From Paenibacillus castaneae (GTDB taxonomy: Bacteria > Bacillota > Bacilli > Paenibacillales > Paenibacillaceae), in assembly GCF_002884445.1 (NCBI RefSeq), contig NZ_KZ614144.1, forward strand, positions 3,023,551 to 3,087,550: DNA of 64,000 nucleotides, written 5' to 3'. Within the stretch, counting starts at the first letter, position 1. Every line of letters begins with the position of its first letter. Of the stretch, positions 45,601 to 53,153 are shown piece after piece. Both the position numbers and the translations under genes were made by a program. Below the pieces are notes generated by a model, which was not told where the DNA came from, did not search any database, and saw nothing but the letters and a program-made list of their open reading frames with translations.

Positions 45601-45775
45601 GGAAATCGTCGAAGGCATAGACGTGCAAACATGGCTAACCGGCAAAGTAAGTGATGTTGTTACTGAAAGCTTAAATATTGAAGCTGTAGCAGATATTCCA
45701 ATTTTCAATCGTATTCGTGAGTTGAATAAACAAGAAATGATGGCTGTTTACCAATTCCTTGAGCAAAATAATTAA
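42605..45775 (+). CDS. UvrA-like tandem ABC ATPase with extra zinc-ribbon modules
   Basis: A 1056-aa protein. Half 1: Walker A GLSGSGKTT (28-36), zinc module with Cys131, 134, 145 and 148, signature LSGGE (219-223), Walker B IIIDEISVGLD. Half 2: Walker A GESGCGKST (351-359), signature LSTGE (457-461), Walker B FIFDEPSKGLS. After about residue 560 come 500 residues without Walker motifs but with UvrA-like Cys pairs: CPCC (670-673), CPIC (797-800), and CPFC plus CVSC (960-963, 985-988). UvrA proper is about 950 aa and lacks this tail. Paralogues of this class (UvrA2/DrrC) confer resistance to DNA-binding drugs or are unassigned. GTGGAG precedes the ATG at 42605. No uvrB/uvrC nearby. Confidence 0.8.
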   Translation: MKINQLIANNINKLDEVLPVDKSLAIAGLSGSGKTTFCQTIGEESKKRLVSLLPKAEYQYLFPNIMETNFSAIKMEEMPLVLFLGRSSISSNPRSTIGTHTGVFTEIRVTLAGQYNLSPEVFSFNNELGWCPDCKGRGTTKNIECKKCMGKRFNQEVEQYKLELFDQAQSISDINDLSVETIFSLAEVLNISEGKQKILKNIINMNIGYLTLNRIMGTLSGGEVTRLYLAEFMAASENTVIIIDEISVGLDHQTLLKILAEIKQLGYKNQIWLIDHSDTVLDTADEHLFFGPGSGKYGGKIVEQSPRPKPIHGERNQAAPTEYYQFRDLYCRNIQMAEIQIPKNRLVTFTGESGCGKSTLVNECMTKDFVKRYPKDKLVMVGQDRNQSITSRSTVATFLDIKRKLTKYSEDIDDIFQRSIEDIIDELPNEDIAHKRLSLLIKLGLGYLTLERKTQSLSTGEFQCVHLVSELFAGSRNPHTLFIFDEPSKGLSQNILNQFIDSVRVILEDESVSIIMIEHNSYMLESSDFIVDFGKRQLEPVEHLEVVSHDEYYRHQNNADSVAPLQISSTLTQQNGINYLKENQISYFKKSENIYKGGILKSLSSMARLIYGEYESETIAPVIAIDLERHLYSQYTFLYEIGGLINHIVAAHPTNKDTISFDFYNQDNHCPCCSGRRVIDKFDFDIVIQDKTVPFWDGLLHPDAMEILKFYQFPKIKFIFEEIKNELGQDISKSYNEMTEAEKHTFLYGYWEKSFYDKATKASRTWEGFNHIIGMYMVVSKSIIKEHIKESKVKITCPICQGTVLKHHKKLKFGDTDIREIIQQPLDQVIKTVGNLQVLDKMKAIVGGDMVLTEEVSLLPRETQAALKMLELELASFAHYEMVLQNVLPFWGSISSSFESISINNQITICDFDNITETRETIIDKYFTNGKYKKLTYVYEAFGYKKIVTLINKIKASQPCPFCKGKKVISEDGLHDGVFKLTIPCVSCYASGINDEGRTEIVEGIDVQTWLTGKVSDVVTESLNIEAVADIPIFNRIRELNKQEMMAVYQFLEQNN

Positions 45776-45804
45776 ATTCAATTATAAAAGTCATTCAGAA
45801 AAGG

Positions 45805-45842
45805 AAACTCATTTGCAGTGATAATTGCAGATGAGTTTTTTG
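45805..45842 (+). terminator. Intrinsic terminator
   Basis: AACTCAT...TGCA pairs with TGCA...ATGAGTT with small bulges, followed by T6, 30 nt after the UvrA-like gene. Confidence 0.75.
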
Positions 45843-45997
45843 CTATTTTGAAGCGTAGATTGTTGGTTGGAGAAACAAAGAAGTAGGTTGATAATTCCTT
45901 TATTTTTAAAAAAAAGGGTTTTTGATTCCGAAGTCAAATGTATAAAAGTACATGTGGTAGCCATATGAATGAATTCCAAAAATAGTAGGAGGAATCA

Positions 45998-46402
45998 ATG
46001 GTTATGGGTGTGAAAGAAATGGTAGTAGGAATTCCGGTTACAAAATCGGGGAACTTCGTCGAATATGAAAGAGCAATCGATTGGTATGTGAGTGTTCTAG
46101 GATTTGAACTTGTCTGGAAGATGGGAATCGCAAGCCTTAAATTAGCATCCGGACAAGAAATTTTACTTTTTGGAGAAGAAGACGACGAAAATAGTATGTG
46201 GTATACAGGCAACATTAAGCTGAATCCGCACTATTCCATACAATTTACAACTGGAAACATCGAAAAATTGCGATCAGATTTAATCAGCAGTGGTGTTTTT
46301 GTTGGTGAGATTGAGGTAATTCCCGGCGGTCCAGGTGATAGAGTGATGATGTTCTGTGATCCCAACGGAAATCGTTTCTGGGCCATTGAAGAAAAAGAAT
46401 GA
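45998..46402 (+). CDS. VOC family protein
   Basis: A 134-aa single VOC module: YERAIDWYVSVLGFELVWKMG, LKLASGQEILLFGEED, and the end FCDPNGNRFWAIEEK with the metal-ligand Glu. AGGAGG lies just before ATG 45998. Ligand unknown; close in pattern to drug-binding and dioxygenase-type members. Confidence 0.82.
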   Translation: MVMGVKEMVVGIPVTKSGNFVEYERAIDWYVSVLGFELVWKMGIASLKLASGQEILLFGEEDDENSMWYTGNIKLNPHYSIQFTTGNIEKLRSDLISSGVFVGEIEVIPGGPGDRVMMFCDPNGNRFWAIEEKE

Positions 46403-46403
46403 A

Positions 46404-46437
46404 ACCGATTAAATAAAAGGCTAATCGTTTTCTTTAG
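46404..46437 (+). terminator. Weak intrinsic terminator
   Basis: CGATTA and TAATCG form a 6-bp stem with flanking A/T pairs, followed by TTTTCTTT. Confidence 0.45.
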
Positions 46438-46500
46438 GAAAACACTTGCCAGTCCAATACTCTTGCAGTAAGTTATTCGTATAAAGGAGGAATGAAAATT

Positions 46501-47937
46501 ATGGAACGGACAGATCTGCATTTACCAAGAAGTCAGCCGGAAGCACAAGGAATTCACTCTGCAGCAGTAATTGCATTTTTAAATGCTGTACAAGAACGAC
46601 AGTTGGAACTACATAGTCTTATGCTGCTTAGACACGGTCAAGTGGTAGCAGAGGGCTGGTGGGCGCCTTATGCTTCTGAAATTCCTCATATGTTATTCTC
46701 ACTTAGCAAAAGCTTCACCTCAACCGCCATTGGTATCGCCGCTTCGGAAGGGAAGCTGTCGCTGGAAGATCCAATCGTATCATTCTTCCCGGATGATGCT
46801 CCAGCGGAAATAGGGCCGAACCTGTCTATTATGCGCGTTCGTCATTTGCTGATGATGGGAACGGGTCATGATCAGGACACAACAAGCACTATGCGACAGA
46901 ATGATGACGGTAACTGGGCAAAGGTGTTTCTCCATATTCCTGTCGAGCATGTACCCGGTACTCATTTTGTTTATAACAGCGGAGCTACATATATGCTGTC
47001 AGCTATTCTACAGAAAGTAACTGGCCAAACTCTATTGGAGTATTTGAAGCCACGTTTATTTGAACCGCTTGGCATTGAGGGAGCGACTTGGGAATCGTGT
47101 CCTCAAGGGATTAATGTCGGTGGCTGGGGGTTAAATGTCACCACGGAAGATATTGCTAAGTTTGGCCAGCTATATCTGCAGAAAGGCGTGTGGAATGATC
47201 AGCGCCTTTTGCTGGAGTCGTGGGTTGAGGAAGCAACGTCAAAGCAAATATCTAACGGAGACGGCGGAGCCAGTGATTGGGCCCAAGGCTATGGTTATCA
47301 ATTCTGGCGATGCCGTCACGGTGTGTACCGAGGGGATGGCGCGTTCGGTCAATTCTGTATCGTAATGCCTGAACAGGATGCTGTGCTAGCTATGACAAGC
47401 GGCACAAACGATCTACAGGGTGTCATGGACGCCGTATGGAATCACTTGCTTCCTGCAATGGAACAGTCACCGCATTCCCCGGATGAGGATTCACAAGCGA
47501 CGCTAGCGGCAATGTTGCGGGGTCTGAACTTGAATATTCCGCAGTTGCAGCCGAATTCTCCGCTGGAAGCAGCTATTTCCGGCAAGTATTATAAGCTCGA
47601 AGACAATGAACAGCAATGGAATAGCGTTTCTTTAACATTTGAAGACGATAAAGTTGTGGTTGTCCTGGGCAATTTGGATAATGAATATCGTATTAATCTT
47701 GGTCGGGGCGAATGGGTTGAGGGAACAACACGGTTAATGCAGGATGAGAATAAACGTGTTGTTGCCAGCTTTACCTGGCAGCAGGAGGATACGCTTCTGC
47801 TAACCATGAGGTTTATTGAAACGCCTTTTGTTACAACTAGTCGGATTCAGTTTGTTGGGGATGAAATCATTTTGAACCACAGTTCAAACGTTTTGCCTGC
47901 TTTAGCTGAAATTCGTGGGCGGCTAAGTTTGAATTAA
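46501..47937 (+). CDS. Serine hydrolase, beta-lactamase/class C-like
   Basis: A 478-aa protein of the beta-lactamase-related (PBP4*/EstB) family. The SxxK nucleophile is FSLSKS (Ser67, Lys70), the YxS/N motif is YNSGA (Tyr158), and HGVYRGDGAFGQ near residue 280 takes the place of the KTG/HxG motif. A C-terminal beta-barrel-like domain (about 370-478) resembles the DUF3471 lipocalin-like region. No signal peptide, so it probably acts in the cytoplasm as esterase or peptidase rather than as a lactamase. ATG 46501 is chosen over 46492, which is too close to AAAGGAGG. Confidence 0.85.
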   Translation: MERTDLHLPRSQPEAQGIHSAAVIAFLNAVQERQLELHSLMLLRHGQVVAEGWWAPYASEIPHMLFSLSKSFTSTAIGIAASEGKLSLEDPIVSFFPDDAPAEIGPNLSIMRVRHLLMMGTGHDQDTTSTMRQNDDGNWAKVFLHIPVEHVPGTHFVYNSGATYMLSAILQKVTGQTLLEYLKPRLFEPLGIEGATWESCPQGINVGGWGLNVTTEDIAKFGQLYLQKGVWNDQRLLLESWVEEATSKQISNGDGGASDWAQGYGYQFWRCRHGVYRGDGAFGQFCIVMPEQDAVLAMTSGTNDLQGVMDAVWNHLLPAMEQSPHSPDEDSQATLAAMLRGLNLNIPQLQPNSPLEAAISGKYYKLEDNEQQWNSVSLTFEDDKVVVVLGNLDNEYRINLGRGEWVEGTTRLMQDENKRVVASFTWQQEDTLLLTMRFIETPFVTTSRIQFVGDEIILNHSSNVLPALAEIRGRLSLN

Positions 47938-48016
47938 TAATAAAAACTCTAAACCTATTTGTTATCTAAGCTATTTTATTTGGTGTGCGAGTTGGTGTAA
48001 GCGATAAAATATCTTG

Positions 48017-48049
48017 AGAGGCTACCAGCATAATCGGTAGCCTTTTCTT
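48017..48049 (+). terminator. Intrinsic terminator
   Basis: AGGCTACC and GGTAGCCT pair perfectly around a 9-nt loop, followed by TTTTCTT. Confidence 0.85.
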
Positions 48050-48134
48050 AAGTAAATAGCGATCAAAGCTATTTAGGTCCTTTAGCCTTGATAGATCAGA
48101 GTTTTCATGGAAACTTCAAACTTAGGAGATTATT

Positions 48135-48680
48135 ATGGATGAACAATGGACAATTTCTAAATATGATCCGGAATGGAAAATTATATTCAATGAAATTGCT
48201 TCAAAATTAAGAAATTCATTAGGGGATTTGGCCATTCGTATCGATCATGTTGGCTCAACATCGGTTATTGGTTTGGATGCAAAGCCAATTATAGATATTC
48301 AAATTTCTGTGTTAAATTTAGATACTGTATTAAATGATAAGAAATGGATTGAAAACCTGGGATTTGTGTTGCGGGAAGATAATCCAGACAAAACGAAGAG
48401 GTATTTTAGAGAACAGCCCGGCTCTCGAAGAACTCATATTCATGTTAGGCAAGCGGGCAGTTTTTCAGAACAACTAAGTTTACTATTTAGAGATTATTTA
48501 CGAGTGCATCCAGAGGATTGTCTAAGATATGCTCAGGAGAAGCATCGATTAATGGAGCTTTTTAAGAATGAACGATCTAATTATGTGGAAGGAAAAGGAC
48601 CGATCGTCTGGGATATTTTACAGAAAGCGCATATTTGGTCCCAACAAGTGGGTTGGAAACCAAGTATATCAGATAAGTAA
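48135..48680 (+). CDS. GrpB family protein
   Basis: A 181-aa protein of the GrpB/nucleotidyltransferase-like family: YDPEWKIIFNEIASKLR, IDHVGSTSVIGLDAKPIIDIQI with the GST motif (about 38-45), and HIHVRQAGS, then FRDYLRVHPEDCLRYAQEKHRL. GSTS and the Asp pair resemble the active site of nucleotidyltransferases. Function not established; members are often found in drug-resistance regions. TTAGGAG precedes the ATG. Confidence 0.88.
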   Translation: MDEQWTISKYDPEWKIIFNEIASKLRNSLGDLAIRIDHVGSTSVIGLDAKPIIDIQISVLNLDTVLNDKKWIENLGFVLREDNPDKTKRYFREQPGSRRTHIHVRQAGSFSEQLSLLFRDYLRVHPEDCLRYAQEKHRLMELFKNERSNYVEGKGPIVWDILQKAHIWSQQVGWKPSISDK

Positions 48681-48763
48681 CGAATTTAGTGTTGCAAAAT
48701 GTTGGTATGATCAAATAAGATAAAAAAGCTTTTATTTGTTATTGTAGAAAGGTCGGATAGGAA

Positions 48764-49294
48764 TTGAATGGCAATCACATTTATTTAAGACAGCTTGAGC
48801 TGAAGGATGCAGGCTCTCTTCTTGACTTGAAGCTAAGAAACCGTCATTTTTTCCAGCCATTTGAACCGATTAGGGATGAATCACATTTCACCCTTGAGGG
48901 ACAGGAGAATGATATTGCATATGGTTTGGAAGCGATGCAAAACGATCAATCGTATATTTTCGGGATTTTTGTTAAAGAGACGGATGAAATTGTGGGAAGA
49001 TTAGCATTAACGGGCATTGCTCGCGGTTTTTTTCAAAATGTATTTCTGGGATATTACATTGATCAACAATATAACGGAAGAGGTTTTGCAACAGCAGCAG
49101 TTTCATTAGGTTTGGAATTTGCATTTACTGAGCTTGGCTTGCATCGTGTTGAAGCTGGAGTTATTCCAAAGAATTTGCCGTCTATACGGGTTTTAGAGAA
49201 GGCAGGGTTCAGACATGAGGGGTTAGCCAAAGCATATTTGAAAATAAATGGTAAGTGGGAAGACCACAACATATTTGCAATTACTGCTGAATGA
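48764..49294 (+). CDS. RimJ/RimL-type GNAT acetyltransferase
   Basis: A 176-aa GNAT of the ribosomal-protein-alanine-acetyltransferase type: HIYLRQLELKDAGSLLDL, VFLGYYIDQQYNGRGFATAAVSLGLEFAF with the CoA loop Q-x-N-G-R-G-F-A, and HRVEAGVIPKNLPSIRVLEKAGFRHEG. TTG start; the GGATAGGA stretch provides its ribosome site. It may acetylate an N-terminus or a small molecule. Convergent with the HAD gene. Confidence 0.87.
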   Translation: MNGNHIYLRQLELKDAGSLLDLKLRNRHFFQPFEPIRDESHFTLEGQENDIAYGLEAMQNDQSYIFGIFVKETDEIVGRLALTGIARGFFQNVFLGYYIDQQYNGRGFATAAVSLGLEFAFTELGLHRVEAGVIPKNLPSIRVLEKAGFRHEGLAKAYLKINGKWEDHNIFAITAE

Positions 49295-49333
49295 GAACAT
49301 ACTTTAATGCCTTGATCAGCCATATTGAAAGAA

Positions 49334-49382
49334 TAGACCCGAATTCATCTCATCCTATTGACGACGAATTCGGGTCTAATTG
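49334..49382. terminator. Bidirectional terminator
   Basis: TAGACCCGAATTC and GAATTCGGGTCTA form a 13-bp perfect stem between the convergent GNAT and HAD genes. Confidence 0.88.
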
Positions 49383-49396
49383 CAAGCAGGAATGTA

Positions 49397-50131
49397 CTAG
49401 CGATTGACATATTGATGAATAGCATCAGGCACGTCTTTTAGATGATCCAAGGTTAGGAATGCACCCTTTGGTTCGATATCAATTCCAATCACATTATATT
49501 CCCATTCCGTAATAGCCCGCATATGAATCGCATGAATGCCGGCTGTTAAGGCAGGCACAACATCGGTACGAATGGAATTTCCGACCATCCAGGTGCTGCT
49601 GCGATCAAAAATACCCGTCGATAAAATATTTTCTAAGGCGTCGCTGTTTTTGAGCTGGCGAATATAGATGCGGGAATCGAAATATTGCTGTAAATTCAAG
49701 CTCTCAATCTTACGGCGCTGTATGGGCAGTTCTCCGCCTGTATACAAATGAAGCTCATGGCCCGCTTCAGCTAGCGAATACAGTGTATGCTCCATATTGG
49801 GATATGGCTCGACATCATGCTCGTATACAGCTAGTCCCATCTTCCAGAGCAGGTTTTCTTCCGCAATAGAGCGCTTGCGCCCCGTAAGGTGGGAGAAGTG
49901 GATATACGTATCTACGAAAGATTGGGGAAAATGCTCGCTCTTAAAGCCAAATACGGCCACTGCGGCTATATCAATCTCCATTTGTTTATCTCGGATCGCT
50001 TGAACGGTAACTGAGTTATGCCCGCCAAACCAGCCTGTCATGGCAGTAATAAATTGATCAATGACTAGATAAAAGTACTTATTGCAATGAATGAGCGTAT
50101 CGTCTAAGTCGAACATAATTTGTTGTTTCAT
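49397..50131 (-). CDS. HAD-family hydrolase
   Basis: A 244-aa phosphatase. Motif I is MFDLDDTL (Asp8, Asp10), motif II lies in LHLYTGGE (Thr), and motif III/IV in WMVGNSIRTDVVPALTAGIHAIHM (Asp pair). The cap is helical between motifs I and II. It removes phosphate from a small metabolite not identifiable here. GGAG-type site AAGGAGAAA lies just upstream on this strand. Codon use is richer in G+C than in the genes to its left. Confidence 0.88.
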   Translation of the reverse strand: MKQQIMFDLDDTLIHCNKYFYLVIDQFITAMTGWFGGHNSVTVQAIRDKQMEIDIAAVAVFGFKSEHFPQSFVDTYIHFSHLTGRKRSIAEENLLWKMGLAVYEHDVEPYPNMEHTLYSLAEAGHELHLYTGGELPIQRRKIESLNLQQYFDSRIYIRQLKNSDALENILSTGIFDRSSTWMVGNSIRTDVVPALTAGIHAIHMRAITEWEYNVIGIDIEPKGAFLTLDHLKDVPDAIHQYVNR

Positions 50132-50208
50132 TTGAAATTTCTCCTTTATGGCGCTTGAAGCTGTATGACCAATCTACATCAAATGTCCGTATGCCGTCAA
50201 TGAAAAGC

Positions 50209-50241
50209 AAAAAGGAGAAGGCTTGTACAATCCCTCTCCTT
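50209..50241 (-). terminator. Terminator of the LexA-box-preceded small gene
   Basis: On the minus strand AAGGAGAGG pairs with CCTTCTCCTT, with a one-base bulge, followed by TTTTTGCTTTT. Confidence 0.75.
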
Positions 50242-50250
50242 ATGCACGGC

Positions 50251-50475
50251 TTAAGCATATTTTAATTGTGATGCTGTTAATTGATTTTTTATAAAAGCGA
50301 TACGTCTGCGAACGTAAAAGTCTCTGCTGTCACCCTTCAAATCCTTCGGGGTGATCACCTCCTCTGCTGTATTGTCAATAATGACAAGCTTTCCATCAGC
50401 GTAAAACTTAAAGGTTAAGTCGCGGAATGGACGAGCTTTCTCTACATAACGGAAATTTTCGCAGATGTTTTTCAT
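50251..50475 (-). CDS. Small protein, unknown, with LexA-box promoter
   Basis: A 74-aa charged soluble protein beginning MKNICENFRYVEKARPF. No family is recognised; it is not the YolD or YneA type by eye (no LysM, no membrane helix). A strong AAGGAGG lies 10 nt before the ATG, and a terminator follows. The promoter is covered by two GAAC-N4-GTTC-type boxes, so it should be induced by DNA damage. The C-terminal half (PKDLKGDSRDFYVRRRIAFIKNQL) is basic and could bind nucleic acid or protein. Conservation in related genomes would test whether it is an SOS gene. Confidence 0.6.
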   Translation of the reverse strand: MKNICENFRYVEKARPFRDLTFKFYADGKLVIIDNTAEEVITPKDLKGDSRDFYVRRRIAFIKNQLTASQLKYA

Positions 50476-50518
50476 GGTGATCAGGCCTCCTTCAAAATGT
50501 TGAATTCGATGATCTTTA

Positions 50519-50559
50519 GAACATTTGTTCTTATTTTTATTATACCAAACATTCGTTCG
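50519..50559 (-). promoter_or_regulatory. LexA-controlled promoter with two SOS boxes
   Basis: Box 1, GAACATTTGTTC (50519-50530), and box 2, on the minus strand CGAACGAATGTTTG (50546-50559), both fit the Bacillus consensus CGAACRNRYGTTYG (box 2 fully). A TATAAT -10 box on the minus strand lies between them at 50537-50542, so box 2 covers the spacer and box 1 the start region. Confidence 0.82.
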
Positions 50560-50633
50560 TATGGAAACTGTTTTTTGTTTAACGTAAACTAGATTCATAG
50601 ATGCGATTGCTGCTAACAGAAGGAGCGCGGAAA

Positions 50634-51359
50634 ATGATTAGAATAAAAAATTTATCCAAACGTATTCCCGGGGGACCAAAGGTGCTTAGCGATATCAGCT
50701 TTGAAGCTTATCCGGGCGATTTCATCGCGATAAAAGGCGATAGCGGAAGCGGGAAATCCATGCTCCTTAAATGCTTGGCACTGCAGGAGAGATGGGATGA
50801 AGGTACATATCAGTTTAATGGCAAGGATGTTTTTAAGGATGGCTTCAGAGCAAAGCTTCAAGTGAAACGCGAGGTTGCCTATGTGGAGGAGAAGCCATTC
50901 CTATTCCCGAACAAGACCGGTCTCAAAAACGTAATCATTGGCTCAGTCACACAAACGCCGGCTTGGCGCAGATGGACAGGCATGATGCGGAGCGACGATT
51001 ATATGGGCGCAATGGACATGATTGAGAAGCGGGGACTTATCGACAAGGCTCATCAGAAGGCAAGCACGCTAAGCGGCGGAGAGCGTCAACGCATGGCTAT
51101 TGCAAGGGCTCTGGTCCATGGCGCCAAAGTTATTGCTGCTGATGAGCCCGTGTCTGGACTTGATCCTCATACTGCGGATCAAGTGCTGAGTGATTTGAAA
51201 GCGCTATGCCGCGAGCAAGGCGTTATTGTGATTGCAGTCATGCATCAAGGGGATTGGGCGGAAAGATACGCCGACCGCATAATTGGATTAAACAAGGGCA
51301 AGCTTGTGCTCGATGTTCGCGGCAGAAGGCTGACTGAACGCGAGAAGGCAATGCTGTGA
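50634..51359 (+). CDS. ABC transporter ATP-binding protein
   Basis: A 241-aa ATPase with Walker A GDSGSGKS (35-42), Q-loop region, signature LSGGERQRMAIARAL, Walker B VIAADEPVSGLDP and H-loop VMHQGDWAERYADR. The pattern resembles PhnC/phosphonate and other importer ATPases. No permease gene is adjacent; the partner is unknown. ATG 50634 has AAGGAG 8 nt upstream; ATG 50601 would add 11 residues without a site. Followed with 4-nt overlap by a GNAT gene. Confidence 0.88.
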   Translation: MIRIKNLSKRIPGGPKVLSDISFEAYPGDFIAIKGDSGSGKSMLLKCLALQERWDEGTYQFNGKDVFKDGFRAKLQVKREVAYVEEKPFLFPNKTGLKNVIIGSVTQTPAWRRWTGMMRSDDYMGAMDMIEKRGLIDKAHQKASTLSGGERQRMAIARALVHGAKVIAADEPVSGLDPHTADQVLSDLKALCREQGVIVIAVMHQGDWAERYADRIIGLNKGKLVLDVRGRRLTEREKAML

Positions 51360-51868
51360 GCGAATTCAATCTTAGACTGATTGCTGAGAAGGAACTGGAA
51401 GCTGCCATTGTACTTGAACAGAGCTGCTACACACCTGATGCTGCGGCAACATTAAAGGGCTTTCAGTTTCGATACGAGCATTATCGGCCTTATTTCTGGT
51501 CAGCCTGGATAGATACGGAGCTGATCGGCATAACAAATGGAATTAGAACCTCCCAAACCTCATGCGGTGATGAGATGAAGGGTGCTGGAAGCGATTTTTG
51601 GCTTGGCAGCCATTTCTGTATACTCACTGTAGCGGTACATCCGGAATATCGTGGACAAGGAATAGGGCGATTATTGCTAAAGAAGCTCATTCAGCAATGT
51701 GTGGATGATGGTCTGGAATCGATTATTTTGATGTGTGAGGAGCACTTGATTCCATTCTATGAAGCAGAGCAATTTGAACTGCTTGGACTGTCTGCATCTA
51801 ATCATGGAGGAATTATTTGGTATGAGATGAGGCGGCAGCTGCATACACTGGAGCATCTTGCCGAATAG
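51356..51868 (+). CDS. GNAT-family N-acetyltransferase
   Basis: A 170-aa GNAT: LRLIAEKELEAAIVLEQSCYTPDAA, then FCILTVAVHPEYRGQGIGRLLLKKLIQQCVDDG with the CoA loop R-G-Q-G-I-G, and HLIPFYEAEQFELLG. The GTG start overlaps the ABC ATPase stop by four bases (GTGA), so the two are coupled. An acetyltransferase coupled to an ABC ATPase suggests modification and transport of the same compound; this is inference. Confidence 0.87.
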   Translation: MSEFNLRLIAEKELEAAIVLEQSCYTPDAAATLKGFQFRYEHYRPYFWSAWIDTELIGITNGIRTSQTSCGDEMKGAGSDFWLGSHFCILTVAVHPEYRGQGIGRLLLKKLIQQCVDDGLESIILMCEEHLIPFYEAEQFELLGLSASNHGGIIWYEMRRQLHTLEHLAE

Positions 51869-51883
51869 GAAGGTGTCTTCACA

Positions 51884-52495
51884 ATGCCATTCAAGTCTCC
51901 TGTCGTTATTCAAACTGCCCGTACTGGCTTCCCAAAGGCAGATCTGTATTTGCCATTTGTGAGCGGTGGACAAAGCGAAGCTGCTGATAGAAAAATAAAC
52001 GCGACAATTCATATGACCGTGCAGCAGATCGTGCAGAGCCAAGGGTCCTTAGATGATCCAAGGGCTCAGATGCTCGGATATTTCGAACAAAAAACGAACC
52101 AGAAGGATTATCTCAGTTTATCTTTATTTAATTATGCTTATACCGGCGGTGCTCATGGCTTAACACTGCAGCAGTCACTCACGTTTAAGCAATCAACTGG
52201 ACAGACATATACACTCGCTCAGTTATTTAAGCCGGGAGCAGAATATGTGAAACGCCTTAGCGACATTGTGAGCGCACAAATTAAAGCGAGGGCGATAGAA
52301 CCGTTGGAGCCTTTTAAAACGATTCGACCTGATCAAGATTACTATGTGGCCGACCGTTCGCTTGTTATTTATTTCCAACTGTATGAGTTAACTGCGTATG
52401 TGTACGGATTTAATTATTTTCCGATATCTGTGTATGAGCTGCAGGATATAATCAATGATGATGGTCCGCTCGGACCCATGCTCGTAAACGATTAA
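51884..52495 (+). CDS. DUF3298/DUF4163 protein (RsiV C-terminal-like)
   Basis: A 203-aa protein: PVVIQTARTGFPKADLYLPFVSG at the N-terminus, FNYAYTGGAHGLTLQQSLTFKQSTGQTYTLAQLF (hallmark GGAHG) and SLVIYFQLYELTAYVYGFNYFPISVYELQDII. It matches the outer domain of the lysozyme-sensing anti-sigma factor RsiV, but it has neither signal nor membrane helix, so it should stay in the cytoplasm. Function unknown. Confidence 0.82.
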   Translation: MPFKSPVVIQTARTGFPKADLYLPFVSGGQSEAADRKINATIHMTVQQIVQSQGSLDDPRAQMLGYFEQKTNQKDYLSLSLFNYAYTGGAHGLTLQQSLTFKQSTGQTYTLAQLFKPGAEYVKRLSDIVSAQIKARAIEPLEPFKTIRPDQDYYVADRSLVIYFQLYELTAYVYGFNYFPISVYELQDIINDDGPLGPMLVND

Positions 52496-52553
52496 TATTG
52501 GAATCTGATTAAGTCATGGATTTACTACTGCAAGGCCTTAAGGAGACGACACT

Positions 52554-53153
52554 ATGATTTATTTTTTCGCACTCATTGGAGTAGCTGCTCTCGCTGCTGT
52601 GTCGTTTGTATTATATCAACAGCATTATACAGACAAAGAACTTAAACGGATGAAGACAGCATCGCCCGTCTCATCAGCTTTGCCTATTCATTTATCAACC
52701 ATTAACGAACTGGGGACTCCAAGCGTGATGGCAGGCTTTGAGGCAGAGCATAGAAATGCTGTTGTCAATAAAACAACAGGAGAGGTCCAAGCAGAAATTC
52801 TGGTTACAGATGATCAGCCAGCTATTCGAATGTTGATTGCTGAATTATTCAGCAGCGCAGGCGCAGTCGTTCACCAGGCTGAGAACGGCTGCATGGCTCT
52901 TGAATTATTCGAGAACCATCCTATTGATTGTGTGCTGCTTGATCTGAAAATGCCGGATATGAGTGGAATTGACGTGCTGAAGGGCATCAGGAAAAGGTCG
53001 CAAGATGTTCCTGTCATCCTCATCACTGCATATGCTGAGCCTGAAATTATAGAGGAAGCATACAGGCTGGGCATAAGTAAGCTTATGTCAAAGCCGTTTG
53101 ATATTAATGAGCTTAGAGCAGTTGTGCTTGAAATACTCCAGCTTCGTTCATAA
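52554..53153 (+). CDS. Membrane-tethered Spo0F-like response-regulator receiver
   Basis: A 199-aa protein. Residues 3-21 are a membrane helix (FFALIGVAALAAVSFVLY); a 55-residue linker follows; residues 81-199 are a receiver without output domain. Active-site residues are Asp86, Asp87, Asp130, Thr158 and Lys180, with spacings (43, 28, 22) identical to Spo0F (Asp11, Asp54, Thr82, Lys104). DDQPAIR matches the Spo0F DDQYGIR helix 1, and KPFDINELR its C-terminal part. A stand-alone receiver passes phosphate to another protein; here the membrane anchor would keep it next to sensor kinases. The relay partner is unknown. Confidence 0.85.
   Translation: MIYFFALIGVAALAAVSFVLYQQHYTDKELKRMKTASPVSSALPIHLSTINELGTPSVMAGFEAEHRNAVVNKTTGEVQAEILVTDDQPAIRMLIAELFSSAGAVVHQAENGCMALELFENHPIDCVLLDLKMPDMSGIDVLKGIRKRSQDVPVILITAYAEPEIIEEAYRLGISKLMSKPFDINELRAVVLEILQLRS

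Noticed and set aside
49797..50003. Plus-strand frame inside the HAD gene
   Set aside because: It is a shadow of the minus-strand coding sequence with no start signal.
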